Positions 10,959 to 22,029 of a DNA stretch of 64,000 nt are shown piece after piece (within the stretch, counting starts at the first letter, position 1; each line of letters starts with the position of its first letter). The notes beneath the pieces were generated by a model. It was given only the letters and a program-made list of their open reading frames with translations. It was not told where the DNA came from and searched no databases. The DNA comes from Linanthus parryae (taxonomy: Eukaryota > Streptophyta > Magnoliopsida > Ericales > Polemoniaceae). The translations under genes and the position numbers were made by a program. The DNA lies in NCBI GenBank assembly GCA_023055425.1, contig JALGPY010000001.1, positions 135,805,368-135,869,367 of the forward strand, given 5' to 3'.

Positions 10959-11160
10959 CTAATAATGTCCCAAACTCGGGGCGGTTGAAGCTGCTTTTAG
11001 TTAAACCAGGCCCGGAAGCCCAAATCTTTAGGACGGCAACCTGGTTTGACCGCGTGTTCTAATAGGGGATGGAAATAAGAAATACGAGTAGGTAGTAGAA
11101 CTTTGGTTGTTTCCTTGTCTCTCCCCACGAGAACTCTCTTTACCGCCTCACATCTTTTTC

Positions 11161-11168
11161 TATAAAAG
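11161..11168 (+). promoter_or_regulatory. TATA box of the G3BP-like gene
   Basis: TATAAAAG lies 167 bp upstream of the ATG at 11328, in a CT-rich upstream region. It is a plausible core promoter, which argues against a dead retrocopy without its own promoter. Confidence 0.45.
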
Positions 11169-11327
11169 AGAGTCTGCAATAGCAATAGCAGCAACCATCA
11201 TTATCGATCTACGGATTGTTCTCGCTCTTTCTCTCTTGGTGTGGTGCTGAAGTTGATTTTCCCCTTCAATCTCCGCCTCCTCCTCTAGATATACTCTTTG
11301 TCTCGATCTCTCGTCGTTGTAGTAGTG

Positions 11328-12182
11328 ATGGCGAGTGTGGTGGTGGATTATATCGCCTCTTACCCGCAATATGTGGCAAAAAGTTTTGTCGATCAGTACT
11401 ACAATGTGCTCTTGTACAAACCTGCTTATGCCTACAAATATTACGTTGATTCAAGCGTCGTAAGCTGGCCGGGCTCAGACGGCAAGTCTGTGGTGACTGT
11501 TACTACAATGGAGAAGATCCAAGAGCTCATGATGTCCCAAGATTACCATGGCTGCCAAGCCTTGGTCGAGACGATAGACGGCCAATATTCTCAATCCGGA
11601 GGCATCAATGTAGTGGTGACAGGCACCTGGAGAGGCCAGGACGAAACCGCCAGAAGCTTCTCTCAAACCTTTATATTGGAAAGAAACGGCAAGAAACCTT
11701 TTTATTGGGAACAAACCTGTCCTCATCATTGTAGTGGTGACTGGCACCTGGGGTCTTACTATATCGTGAACGACGTATTCAGATTCGTAGATCACCATGA
11801 ACCACCTGCTGCCGCCGATGTTGTCAGCAAGGCGGCTTCTCAGCAGCAGGAGGTTGTTAACAAGGCGGAGACTCTTCCCGAGAAGATTTCTTATGCTACA
11901 ATCGCTGAGAAAAAGGCTGCTGGTGCAGCTGCAAATTCTTGGGCTGATCAAGTAGCTGCAGACAACAACAGTGGATCATCATCATCACTGCAAGACGATG
12001 ATGTCGTTCTCAATAACAGTAAGTCCGTGGCTCTCAACAACAAGGTAGAAGAAGAAGATAGGGAAGCTAGAACCATCCATATTGGGAATCTGCCGCTTGG
12101 AGTGAGTGCTGACGAGTTGAGGGATGTTGTTAAAAAGAGTTTCGGCAGAATCACAAAGGGAGGGGGTTCGAGTGAGAAGTAA
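11328..12182 (+). CDS. G3BP-like protein (NTF2 domain, RRM), RRM disrupted by a frameshift
   Basis: The first ATG is at 11328 and the frame ends at 12182 (284 aa). Residues about 5-145 form an NTF2-like domain (SFVDQYYNVLLYKP, then GTWRGQDE, a F-SQTFILE strand, and YYIVNDVFRFVD). An acidic and Ala/Ser-rich linker follows, with SYATIAEKKA, as in plant G3BPs. An RRM begins at about residue 248 (RTIHIGNLPLGVS, RNP2-like). Family members are stress-granule RNA-binding proteins that use NTF2 to dimerise and bind partners. The RRM breaks off in a G-run (12160-12172), and its second half reads on in another frame. Plant G3BP genes normally have introns, so this intronless form may be a retrocopy. 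It could be a pseudogene, or express an NTF2-only form. Confidence 0.75.
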   Translation: MASVVVDYIASYPQYVAKSFVDQYYNVLLYKPAYAYKYYVDSSVVSWPGSDGKSVVTVTTMEKIQELMMSQDYHGCQALVETIDGQYSQSGGINVVVTGTWRGQDETARSFSQTFILERNGKKPFYWEQTCPHHCSGDWHLGSYYIVNDVFRFVDHHEPPAAADVVSKAASQQQEVVNKAETLPEKISYATIAEKKAAGAAANSWADQVAADNNSGSSSSLQDDDVVLNNSKSVALNNKVEEEDREARTIHIGNLPLGVSADELRDVVKKSFGRITKGGGSSEK

Positions 12183-12333
12183 CTACTACTATGGATATTG
12201 CTGGGCATTTGTGGAGTTTGAGTCTGCATTTCGGCAAGTTATGCCATTCGAATGGGGAAGATCTTCTTTGGCCAGCATGAAGCTTACGTTACCCAGAAAA
12301 GAAGGTCCCCAACAGGTGATGCGCGGCCGGTAG
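12166..12333 (+). pseudogene. Second half of the G3BP-like RRM in a shifted frame
   Basis: In the frame one base off from the main one, the sequence reads VRVRSNYYYGYCWAFVEFES, matching the RNP1 region of plant G3BP RRMs (normally GFGFVEFES). It then degenerates and stops at 12333. With the upstream half it would complete an RRM if one G were removed from GGGAGGGGG. Some RRM positions are degenerate, so relaxed selection is likely. Confidence 0.65.
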
Positions 12334-13460
12334 CACAGATGAACCGTGGTGGAATCGTCGTAGTTTGAACTAGTAAAAGCTGTTACCCCCGGCTAGATCA
12401 GCTTATTTTTTAATCTTAATTTTAAGAATTGTCAATGTTTATCTCCATCATTTATACAACTAGATCATTATTGCTTTACTCTGACTATATTTGGTTTCAA
12501 TTTCTGCAATCCAGATACATATAAAATCTGACATGTATCTTATTCTGATTGTTACTACTTTTATCCACAATTTCAATCTATGCACATAAAGTTTGCCACA
12601 TCTGATGGCTTCTTCTCATGAAGAAGCATGTATCTGATTCTCCTACTTCACTGAAATTTTCTGCAAATTAAGCTGATGGCTCCACCTGATCCTCATTAGG
12701 ATCCTGGCGTACGCCACGCCATTGAGGAAAATAAAAAGTATAAAAACAGGTACAGTAAATAAGAATCTTAACAGGAAAGGTGCAAAAACAGGAACACATA
12801 CATACAAGTCAATGCCCCAAGTTCAATAACCGAAAACAACAGCATAACACGAGTTAGGGAGATCATAGAACGCACGGTCTGTATGGAAGTGAGCAGCAGC
12901 AAAACAGCAACAAACGGAAGAAACTATAAACGGAGTTCCAAAACATTCCGGTTTCAGTTTTCTTGCCTTCCTCTTGTGGCAGGGACATGAAAGCCTAGAA
13001 AGATTCAAAGATTGGAGACAGAGTCATCACAGCCTAAGCTGACTTTGATATAGAGGAAAGGATGTTCATTGTTTTAACTTTAAGAGCAGAATCTTTGAAC
13101 AAACAAAATGTGAAAATCATACTTGGTTCATATTTGATTTTCCTTTTCATCACCCTCTCTATAAGCAGCAAAAAACAGAAAATGTCGGGGTTTTGTTTGA
13201 AGTCGCCTTCAACTAAACACCCCTACACCGGTGACAAGAAATGTTAGGCCAACAGGGAAAGTTTCAGATAATGAGAAAACAAGAAAGATGCAAGAGAACA
13301 TGGGAGTTACAAACTATGACAACCAAAAAAGGCGAGACTAAATAGTTTGGTTGGCAACGGCTACTTTCATCTCTGCTTGGACTTTTGTGGAACTCTTCAG
13401 AGGTTTTGCAACGAGTTGGGGCACTTTTGACAAACTTCTTCGTCGCATATTTGTTGGATT
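12334..13460. other. Intergenic, nothing recognised
   Basis: No coding frame of note, no inverted termini with a target duplication, and no RNA gene were found. Small open frames here have no recognisable motifs. Confidence 0.5.
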
Positions 13461-13464
13461 TGTG

Positions 13465-13650
13465 CCTTCAATGGGCAATAGCACGAGCTACTGCAGAGCT
13501 CGCACAAACACAAGCCATATGGAGTAGTCCAAGACAAAGCTGGAGGAGTTTGGTGGAGGCAGAGCTCGCAAGAGCTCAAGGTAAGCTCGCAGGAACTGCC
13601 ACATTGCTCGCACGAGCACAACCTGAGCTCGCACAAGCTGGTTCGGGTCT
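13465..13650. repeat. Cluster of AGCTCGCA-type short repeats
   Basis: The word AGCTCGCA or a close variant recurs about six times (for example GAGCTCGCACAA, GAGCTCGCAAGAGCTC, AAGCTCGCAGG, GAGCTCGCACAAGC). It makes an open frame look alanine-rich. The same word occurs at about 16205 at the end of the Tork remnant, so it probably belongs to retrotransposon non-coding sequence. Confidence 0.5.
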
Positions 13651-13689
13651 GGGCTGTTGGATCTAAACACTAAAATTATCAATTTTAGA

Positions 13690-14600
13690 CATGCCAATTT
13701 ATTTAACAATTCATGGTCCAAGAAACACAGGTAACAAAACATGAAGGTAATGAACGTACATATCAGAAACTGACCTCTAATCAAAGCTTTAACAGAACGA
13801 AGGAAAACTGTACAGCTGAGTCGTCAGGTCTTGCGAGAAGGCCTGACTGTTCTTGAAGAGATAATCGCCCCCACTTACGCTGTGTTGGGATGCTGGCGAT
13901 GACCCTTCCAGGATAAAACAGCTCCGATCTTCCTTGTCACAGCAACGTCGAAGATCAACGACGATCAACACCTCAGTTCGCCAAAAACACTCGAGCAGAT
14001 CGGATTTCAGTGGAGAGAGAGAGAGAGAAGTCAGAAGTAAAATCGTTTCAGAACAGTCGAATGACATCAAAATCGTTTTTCTCCATTCTAAACAGATATG
14101 GAAAACTGATGCCATTATGTCCTAATTAATCTCCCATTAATGTGGTCAAAAACCCGTTTTGATTTTCATTACTCAAACACCCATTAATTAAAAATTAAAT
14201 TGGTGTGTAATGGAACAAAACTTATTTATACTCTCGCGACAGGTCGCCTCGCGGACGCGAGACGCCGAGATATTTCGCCCAAATTGCCCTTCGACCCGAG
14301 GCGGCGGCGGCGCGCGTGTGTGTGTGTGCGTGCGAGACACACAAGAACACCCATGGTCCTCCACACACCTTAGTAGTTATACACTACCCACGTGTGTGAA
14401 ACCATATAAAGCCACCTACCTAACTTTTGAGTACCAATGTGGGACTAATTCCCTTCTTGGTTTCAAGCTTCTTCAAGCTACCAAGCTTGCTTCCATTTCT
14501 CCATGGATTTAACTATCCATTTCTAACATGGGCTGCATAATTGTTTTTGTAAACAAGTTACTTGGTATCTTATCGTCTATTCAAGTGAGTGTTGTTTTAG
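13690..14600. repeat. LTR-like sequence, family unresolved
   Basis: GA-rich and CCCATTAAT-rich stretches, a TTATTTATA motif (14221) and CCAATGTGGGACTAATTCC (14434-14452) resemble plant LTRs. No partner copy is in the window and no ends were found. It may be the 5' LTR region of the copia remnant that follows. Confidence 0.35.
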
Positions 14601-14799
14601 AACTATGCATAGGTCCATTGTAAACATGTTTCTCCAAAAAATAAAGGATTTTGCTTTGTCGTGAACGTAGTTAATGATTCATGTAATAAACCACGTTAAA
14701 TATTTCCTTTAATGTTCTAGTTTTTCGTTCTTCAGGTTACAATTGTTCAAGCTTAATGAATTGAACACAATTATGTTATATTTGCATATTATTGAAGAG

Positions 14800-15625
14800 A
14801 ATGTGACTGATGAACATGTAGCCCCTATCTTGTTGGTTTCGTTACCTCCACCATATGAGAACTTTGTGCAGTCTTAAATTGTGAATAAAGACAACATATC
14901 CCTAGAAAATGTGAGATAGGCTCTTCATATTAGGGAATTGCACCACAAGGGCGTGGGCATTGGCACAGTGGGTCATGCTTCCGATTTGATGGCGATAGGA
15001 AGCAAGAAGGGTTAGAAGAGTAAGAAGGAGTTCACAGGATCTAAGTTACCTAAGGATGTTTGTGTCTTTTTCAAAGAAAAGTGGTGGTGGAATAGGGATT
15101 GTCCCAAGAGGGAGCAACAGGAAGAGAACGGATCCGCGGTGGTGGCCAATTTTACTAATTTTTTCAGAGGATGATTATGTTCTACTTGCGGATAATGTCA
15201 CGCATCAATCCGATGTGTGGTTTCTTGACTCGGGGGACTTCTTATCATATTTTCCCTAACAAGGAGCTATGTTTGATATATAACCGTGCAGATGGAGATA
15301 GTGTCTTTATAAAAATGGAGCTATTTGTAAGGTGATCGGAAGCAGTTCAGTTAGGTTCCAAATGCATGATGGGAATATTTTTACATTGAAGGATGTCATA
15401 CATGTGCCAATTATCACAAAGAATCTAAGATCTTTGATTCTTTTAGACCGCAAGGACTACAGCTTCAAGGGTAAATGTGGAGATCTACATGTTTGCAATG
15501 GTTATAATGTGATTCTGAAAGGAATCAATAATTGGACTTTGTATATGCTACAAGGTTCTACAGTTACCGGTTCTATAGGAGTTGATTCAGCCAAGGTTAT
15601 GGACTCAGATGAAACCAAGCTATAA
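14800..15625 (+). pseudogene. Copia gag-protease-pre-integrase remnant
   Basis: LLVSLPPPYENFVQS and ALHIRELHHK belong to Tork-type gag. A degenerate knuckle (WWWNRDCPKREQQEE) follows. VWFLDSGDFLSYFP replaces the protease WILDSGCSYHM. The best-preserved piece is 15332-15625, with VRFQMHDGNIFTLKDVIHVP and NNWTLYMLQGSTVTG of the pre-integrase region. Several in-frame stops and lost catalytic residues show decay. Confidence 0.75.
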
Positions 15626-15960
15626 CATATGAGACTCGGTCATATGAGTGAACTTGGGCTGTAGGCACTCTCAAACAAGGAGCTTCTCGAGTGGCATTGG
15701 GCGGAGAGCCTAAAATTTTGTGAGCACAGTGTGTTTGAGAAGATACATCGTAGCAAGTTTTCAAAGGCAATTCACATGACTAAGGTCACGTTGGACTACA
15801 TGTATTCAGACTGTTGGTTCTATATCTCGAGTTGAGTCGTTGACCGGTCACAAGTACTTTCTAAGTATCATTGACGTTTACTCCGGGAGGACTTGGGTAT
15901 TCGTAATGAAACACGATAGAGAAGCTTTCGGTAAATTCAAGACATGTGTGGACCGAAAAA
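15626..15960 (+). pseudogene. Copia integrase N-terminal stub
   Basis: HMRLGHMSELGL is followed by ELLEWHWAESLKFCEHSVFEKIHRSKFSKAIHMTK (split by stops), the HHCC region of copia integrase. The homology fades at about 15,955, where a repeated non-coding block starts. Confidence 0.65.
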
Positions 15961-16007
15961 CACCTTTTAAGGTGTGGACCGGAAAAGCTACAAATTACTA
16001 GAGGTTC

Positions 16008-16195
16008 AAAACACCATTATGTCCGGTGTATGACATGCATTCAAAATCATACACCGTGTTGCAGCAAGGTCGTGGACCGGAAAAAATATACACCGGTGTA
16101 TGATGGGCATTCAAAATCAAGGTTGTGCAAAACACCATTCTGTCCAGTGTATGACATTCATGCAAAATCATACACCGGTGTATGACCTGCACGCG
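16008..16195. repeat. 121-bp tandem duplication with ACACCGGTGT palindromes
   Basis: AAAACACCATTATGTCCGG (from 16008) recurs as AAAACACCATTCTGTCCAG (from 16129), and each copy continues with GTGTATGACAT...CAAAATCATACACC. The palindrome ACACCGGTGT occurs in both. The block lies where the copia integrase breaks off. Confidence 0.65.
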
Positions 16196-16244
16196 CTTAA
16201 GGCAAGCTCGCACAAACTGCAGCAGTGCTTGCATTTAAGTGAGC

Positions 16245-16360
16245 ATTCCATTGTAAACGTGTTTCTCAATAAAATAAAAAAAGTTGTGTCGTTGACGTAG
16301 TTCACGCAAACAACGTTAAATCTTCTCTCTAATGTTCTAGTTTTCGTTCATGCGGCTTAA
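16245..16360 (+). repeat. Second copy of the Tork LTR end
   Basis: This is a diverged copy of 14,609-14,745, starting CCATTGTAAAC and ending AATGTTCTAGTTTT. It probably is the 3' LTR end of the same remnant. Confidence 0.55.
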
Positions 16361-16642
16361 TTTTTTTACAACATATTTAATGGATGATAAGGCATGGACG
16401 AGGGCTAACATTATTTTCAAGTAGATAAGGATGTTTCTTTATGGATCTTTTGTTCATACTTCATAGGCTCACCAAGATGCCTTCTTTGAAAAGAACCCAA
16501 ATGATAAAGAGGGAACCAAACATGCTCATCCTTCCGGGTTTTAGAGCTACGGTTATGGTTCTTCGGCTAAAGCTTGGGGATGGCTAGGGCTTCGTCATTC
16601 TTCTTCTCCGGCGTCTTATGGTCGGGCTCCCCATGAAGGAGT
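16361..16642. other. Host sequence left of the solo LTR, unrecognised
   Basis: This sequence was contiguous with 18,050 onward before the Angela-like insertion. Parts are open in one frame (YGYGSSAKAWGWLGL and following), but I cannot assign them to a family. Confidence 0.3.
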
Positions 16643-18044
16643 TGTTGGAATAGATGCCCTAGATGCAATCGTATATTTAGTATGAACATTGTTTTGGCTA
16701 GAATATTCATTTATTATATATTGTGATATTTAATATAATGAAGTCCTTCGATACAATGTGTTGTTTATCTTAAATATCCCTAGTCCACTATATTGATTAA
16801 TAGGACGATTAATTATAGACTAGTATGTGGGTAGATTGATATGGAGATATCAAGTCTAACACATGGGTATGCATCAGGGGTAATGGCATACTGGATTGAC
16901 CCACAACGAGAAGGATACATTAGATTATGTCAAGTCACAATCGCTTCTCGTAGTGCTAATATAATTTCAATCCTTAGACTTGAAGTCACTAGATACTCTA
17001 GTTGTGGAATATTGTGCTTTGATGTTATCAAACGTTGCACCGTAACTGGGTAATCATAAAGATGGCTATCGGGCATGATAGGAAGCAAGCTTAGAGATCG
17101 TAGTGATGTAGATAGGATTTGTCCCTCCCACGTAATGGGAGTAAATATCCACGGCCACTTGAGGGATGAGGCTTATTGAATGTCTTGCCAGACTCAGATA
17201 AATCAATATGGAGATATTCATGTTATCTGCTCGCATAAGCACATTTCCAGTATCGAGAAACTATTGATTGGATATACGAGTGTGACTATTTATGTCTCGT
17301 TTCCAATCCGGATATGGAGACAAAGGGATAGTGCAATATAAGATATTGGGCACAAGAGGTTTGTCGGGATCACTGACTATTTCTATTAGTTGAGTGGCAT
17401 GGATGTGTTGCTAGACACCGCTCCATGATAGTAAAAGTTACTGCCAACTAGATAGAAACATATGGAGTCACACGTCAAATAGAGTAGAGCTAGATCTGGG
17501 ATTAATTCATATTGATTAATTAATAGAACGATCACTGTGCAACACCTTGCAAACCTAGTAGGACTAATTTGCAAGGAACGGAATAATTCTAGTTCATGTA
17601 GAATTAGGAAACACCTTTATGGAAACAACAAGAAGTTGTTGGAGTATATAAAGGAGGCTCTAGCTTCCTTCCCACTTAATGTTATTATACATAACAAAGA
17701 GAGTGGGAGAGAGCAAGACAAGACCTAGAGGCCGAACGCCCTAGGCCCCGTCCGCCCCTTTCCCGTCGGCACCATCCTCTTGTCCTTGTTGCGTTGAATC
17801 TTCTTCCCTCTTCCTCCGGCTTCAAGCTAGCACTTGTTTGAAGGAAGAATCTATATATCACCTCTAGACGTGGATCAACCGTAAAGACGAGGACATCATT
17901 CTTCGTGTGATCTCACAAATCAAAAGGTGCACAATACTATGTCTCTTATCATGTTATGATGTCTCCTCCTGACGATCCGTGGTAGACTTTGAAGTAGGAT
18001 TAATTTTTGTTATTCCTCTGCGTTACCTACGTCAAAACACAACA
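16643..18044 (+). mobile_element. Solo LTR of an Angela-like copia element (1,402 bp)
   Basis: It starts TGTTGGAATAGATGCCCTAG and ends CAAAACACAACA, with TGTTG...CAACA inverted tips. It is flanked by a perfect 5-bp duplication GGAGT (16638-16642 and 18045-18049). The start and the internal TATCAAACGTTGCACCGTAACTGGG-like stretch (about 17026-17050) match my memory of Angela-type LTRs. No internal region lies between the duplications. That is the signature of recombination between the two LTRs of a full element, which leaves one. Confidence 0.85.
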
Positions 18045-18049
18045 GGAGT

Positions 18050-18800
18050 ATCCCCCATTAATCAAATCTCCAGACCATAACGTACCGACCTCTACTCCTG
18101 CCTCCATTTCGATGGAAAAACGACCAGCATCAACGGCTTCACAGACAACTAATAGTTTTTTTTATTAAATGATTCAGTGAGAAATTAAAATAATTGATGA
18201 GAGAAGGTTATCTCATTTTTGTTGGGATTACTTTTCAAGTAGGAATCCGTAAGAATACGTGAGAAAGTATAAGAAAAAAAAATCTCATGTAATCTATTTT
18301 TTCTCTCACCAGAAGTGATGAGATTTGGTGAGAAAATAAATTAAAAGAGAGTCCGCATTTTTGTTGTGACATAATTACCCATCAAAGGATAAAAATGGTC
18401 CTATCATAATGTTATAATGTTATTTGGTAAGATCATTTAAAATATTTTATTTTTCTCCCCCATTAATATGTTAAACCAAACATGTGAGATAAGAAAATAT
18501 AATATTTGCTTATCATTTCTCAGCTCAGTAATCCAAAAAGGAAGGCGAGAAATGTTTATCGTTTCTTACCTTTTCTTTTGTCACATTAATTTGGTTTTAT
18601 TATCATTTATTTTCTCACATGATTACCAAACATAGTGTAAGCCTCTTCGCGGCTAAGTTCGAGGTTCCATGAAATCGTAGTTACCCTCTTTCATCAAAGA
18701 TGGAAAACTAGCGATAGAACTTTTCCTCAACTGTGTCAAAGAATCACATAAGGCACTGAAATATACAGGAGTGATAGATTTTTTATGAAAAGATCGAACG
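18050..18800. other. AT-rich intergenic sequence, nothing definite
   Basis: Repeated words such as CTCATTTT, GTGAGAAA and ATCATTTCTC suggest a decayed MITE at about 18,170-18,640, but I could not define termini. No gene was seen. Confidence 0.3.
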
Positions 18801-18809
18801 TAGATGTTA

Positions 18810-20653
18810 TCCGCTCCGAGATTGCGGCTCGGGGAGTGCTATCCAAAATTCATAGTTGGAGTAACTGATCCCCGACATCTGATAATTCTTTGTAGAAATC
18901 AGGAGGATTTTGTTTTTTGTTTTTTTTTTTTTTTTTTTTTTGCCAGAGACATGAAGAAGATGAGGAATTGCTTTTATCAGGTTTGCGGTGGACGCATAAT
19001 TTTGATGTCCTTCGCGAGTCCCTTAAGGTTTCAGTGTGGATTTTGTTTCATGGACTGGATTTGAACTACTTCATAGAGGATTATTTGGCTAATCTTGGCT
19101 CACAATTGGGAACCTTTTACGGGAAGATAAAGCCACTTTAGCGCTTCGATTTACTGGCTACCCCAGAATTAACATTGAGGTAGACTGCTCAAAAGATTTG
19201 GCAGATGCCATATGAATGGTATTTGCAGAGAACTATTTACGATTCCACGATCGATTTTTGTAATTTTTGTAAGAGAAATTGTCACATTTCCAGGGAATTC
19301 TGACGGACGAAACTCCAAGGGCATCTCCATCCAACCTTGCTACTTCCGCTACAACAATTCCTCCTTCGTTAGCTCTAGTGGTGCCTCCAAACCTGCTACT
19401 ACATATGCTACTATTAGGAAAACGAATACCATCTCCCCAAGATTACCATCTCTACTAGTACTAGAGCGAGGTTCAATGGAGTGAGTTCGGATATGGCAAT
19501 ATCTGAGTGGTTAAATATTCCAACCAGTGACAACAGAGGGGGCACTTCTACCTTCAGACACCTTAGTTTTACCTTGCCAACAGCTACTCTTACAACGCAG
19601 CTCCCAACAAAACAAGTTGCCAATGACCACAGTTAAGGACTCCACTGTGGAGTTGGTTCACAATTGTCTACCTTCGTCATTGATGTCTTGATTTGGCTGC
19701 AATTGAAGAAGATGAATTTGATGTTCATGAGTTATGTTGAGATTTAGTAAGTCCAACTACTTTTCCTTCACTACATGTATCAACTTCTTAAGTTACAAGA
19801 TCGGCAACTCATAATTTCCCACACAGAACTTCAGCTCTGGCAACAATTCCCCATATTGTTATACTAACACAGAGTGTCCATACCCAAACCTAATGCTGTA
19901 AATCATCAAAACAAGATGATTTTGTGTAGTCCTCAAGCAACTAACCTACTGAGAAGGTACATGAGGACAATAGGTTGTTAGGTAAGGTAGGGGACTCGAG
20001 TAATACATTTTGGTGCGAGTGAGGCAAGCATGTCCTATGAAATGCAACTTTCGCCTTTAATTCATCTCCGAATATTGGTTTCCTTCGACTCTGGGAAACA
20101 AGTGATTGATAATGAGAGGCATTTTACAAAGCACTGTGTGGGGTCTAGACCGGGAAGGTCCTCAAATAAATAACCCTCGATTTCCTATGTTTAGCTCCAT
20201 TTTTTGGAACGCAAGTGGAGTGTAGTCTCTAGAAAGGTACCTCTTCGCTTGTATAAGACTTCTATTTTAGTCATTCTTGGGCCTACGAATGATGCAAATT
20301 TTATTCGTATTTTTTATGGAAAAATTGGTATGCCATTATTTGTTCAGGGTCAAGATGCAGACTCTCATATTTGGGTCTTTTAGAACGCGCCTATATCCAT
20401 GAAGCTACTGAAGCTCCATCATATGCTTGGAGATCCATCCACGAAGGCCTACAGCTGCTGCAGCTTGTAGCCCGAAAAACTTGGGAGACTGTACAACCAT
20501 TCAGATGTTTTAAAGATCCATTTAAACAGACCTGAAAACTTCAATGTTTTTCCCACTACCTCAAATCGCAGATAGTCTTGTCAGTGACTATATTCAAGAT
20601 CGCACGTGAAATAATCAAAAACAACGACAAGCACTGCTACATGTTGATGCTGA
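18810..20653 (+). mobile_element. L1-type LINE remnant, left part
   Basis: At 18,990-19,300 a DUF4283-like ORF1 can be read in pieces (VWILFHGLDLNYFIEDYLANLG, then KATLALRFTGYPRINIEVDCSKDLADAI), followed by a cysteine-containing knuckle-like stub. At about 20,410-20,470 the phrase PSYAWRSIHEG matches the region just before the zf-RVT domain of plant LINEs. Most of endonuclease and RT is missing or unreadable. The LINE is interrupted at 20,653 by an LTR element and resumes at 22,342. Confidence 0.6.
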
Positions 20654-20977
20654 TGATACGGGTCAACCGTACCGTCATCACCGTGTTATTTATTTATTTA
20701 CGTACTGTCAGTTAGTATTATTTATTAGTTAATTTATTTATTTATTTAATTAGTTGTTTATTTATTTATTTGGTAGACCGGGCTGGCACGTAGGAGTCTA
20801 GGGCTAGGTTTAGTTTGTCTATTTAACCAACTGTGATTTCAGTGTTTTAATTATCAATAAAAATATCAAAATTTGAGAGTGTTTTGTGTTAGTGCTCGTG
20901 TGTGTGGAGACTTGATAGTGTCTAGAATTACTATCATGTTAGGTAAACCCTAACAAACTCGATGCATTCTTGTATCA
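20654..20977 (+). repeat. 5' LTR (324 bp)
   Basis: TGATACGGGTCAACCG to CTTGTATCA. It contains repeated TTTATTTA and AATAAAAATATC near its 3' part, consistent with a polyadenylation region. It differs from the 3' LTR by scattered substitutions and small indels, so the element is not recent. Confidence 0.85.
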
Positions 20978-20996
20978 ACTGGCGCTTTCATTGAGC

Positions 20997-22029
20997 CAAT
21001 GGCGGACATGTGTGATTACCCTTGCGCTGTTCTTGACATCGATGACATCCCATCATTTGCATGCCTCAAAGCAAGTGGGAAACGAATATCTCTCAGTGGG
21101 AGACGATATTGATTGATTTCCAATGAGGAATTTTGTCGGCTCCAGGACATAATCAGATCCGAAGAACAGCCTCCAACGTCGCCGTTGCAGGAACGACGGC
21201 AACCACTGATACAACCAACACCGTCGCCGTTGTCCCTGACGATTTCGCAGCACGAACCAACGACGGACGACCAACAGCAGCAGCAACAGCCGCTGAAACA
21301 ACAGTTCCCCTCGGCCCTTCCCGTCGTTGCAGAGGTCCTTCAATTTCCGATGCTCCAAATCCGGGTCGGGTCCTCGCTAGAACAGCCTCGACGAATCCCA
21401 TCCGACCTCCCGTAGCACCAGCCACCATTCGACACCAAAGGAGCCAATTTCGTTCATCAGCTGATCCCTCCGCCGCTGATTATCAATTCCCAGGTCTCTA
21501 ATTTTCTTGGGCTAATGAAGATTATCTCGTCAATCACCAACTAGACCGCATCCAGACACTCACAGGGAACGGCATCGGCAATTTCAGGGGCCACAACAGG
21601 AAATTTCAGGGGCCACAACCAGCGTGATGCCTTTTTCCGATGAATCAGATACTTCCTGGTTTCTTCCATCTACCACCAGACCGCCGTCCAAGAACCACCA
21701 CCTCCATGACGAGGACAAGCCCCCAGACTCGTACCCCCGTGTGCATCTGCTAGGTTTCCACAACCCTATGGGTCTATTTTTCATGTGGGCCTATTTCAGC
21801 ATTAGTGGTTCACAATCCAGTTTGACTAATAGATAAGTTATGGCCACCTTCAGATTATTATTCAGAATTATTTGGGCCCTGTACGGTTCTTAGCCCACCA
21901 GCTTTAGGAGTGGTTCTAAAGCTCGTGTTCGGTCCATTTGATCCGGGCAAAACACTAATTCGGGACTTCTCGAAGATTTTTTCTACACATCCACCTTGAG
22001 GACAAGGTGGTTTTTCAACCGCAGAGAGT
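20997..22029 (+). other. Internal region of the non-autonomous LTR element
   Basis: A short frame starts with ATG at 20,999 (MADMCDYPCAVLDIDDIPSFACL) and stops soon after. The next 400 bp are GC-rich and encode low-complexity Thr/Ala/Pro or Gln/Pro peptides in several frames. No conserved gag or pol residues are visible, so I do not call a gene. Confidence 0.5.

Larger units (their letters stand above)
14605..16370 (+). mobile_element. Tork-like Ty1/copia remnant
   Basis: Gag, zinc knuckle, protease, pre-integrase and a stub of integrase can be read with many breaks (14,800-15,960). The element is bracketed by two diverged copies of LTR-end (U5-like) sequence, 14,609-14,745 and 16,245-16,360. 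Both run from CCATTGTAAAC through ACGTAG and ACGTTAAAT to AATGTTCTAGTTTT. RT, RNase H and the rest of integrase are absent, so an internal deletion is likely. Confidence 0.65.

Noticed and set aside
13385..13666. Alanine-rich open frame
   Set aside because: It arises from repeated AGCTCGCA words, has no domain, and shares the word with retrotransposon sequence at 16.2 kb.
21053..21501. Overlapping open frames inside the LTR element
   Set aside because: Low-complexity peptides in several frames at once, with no gag-like residues.
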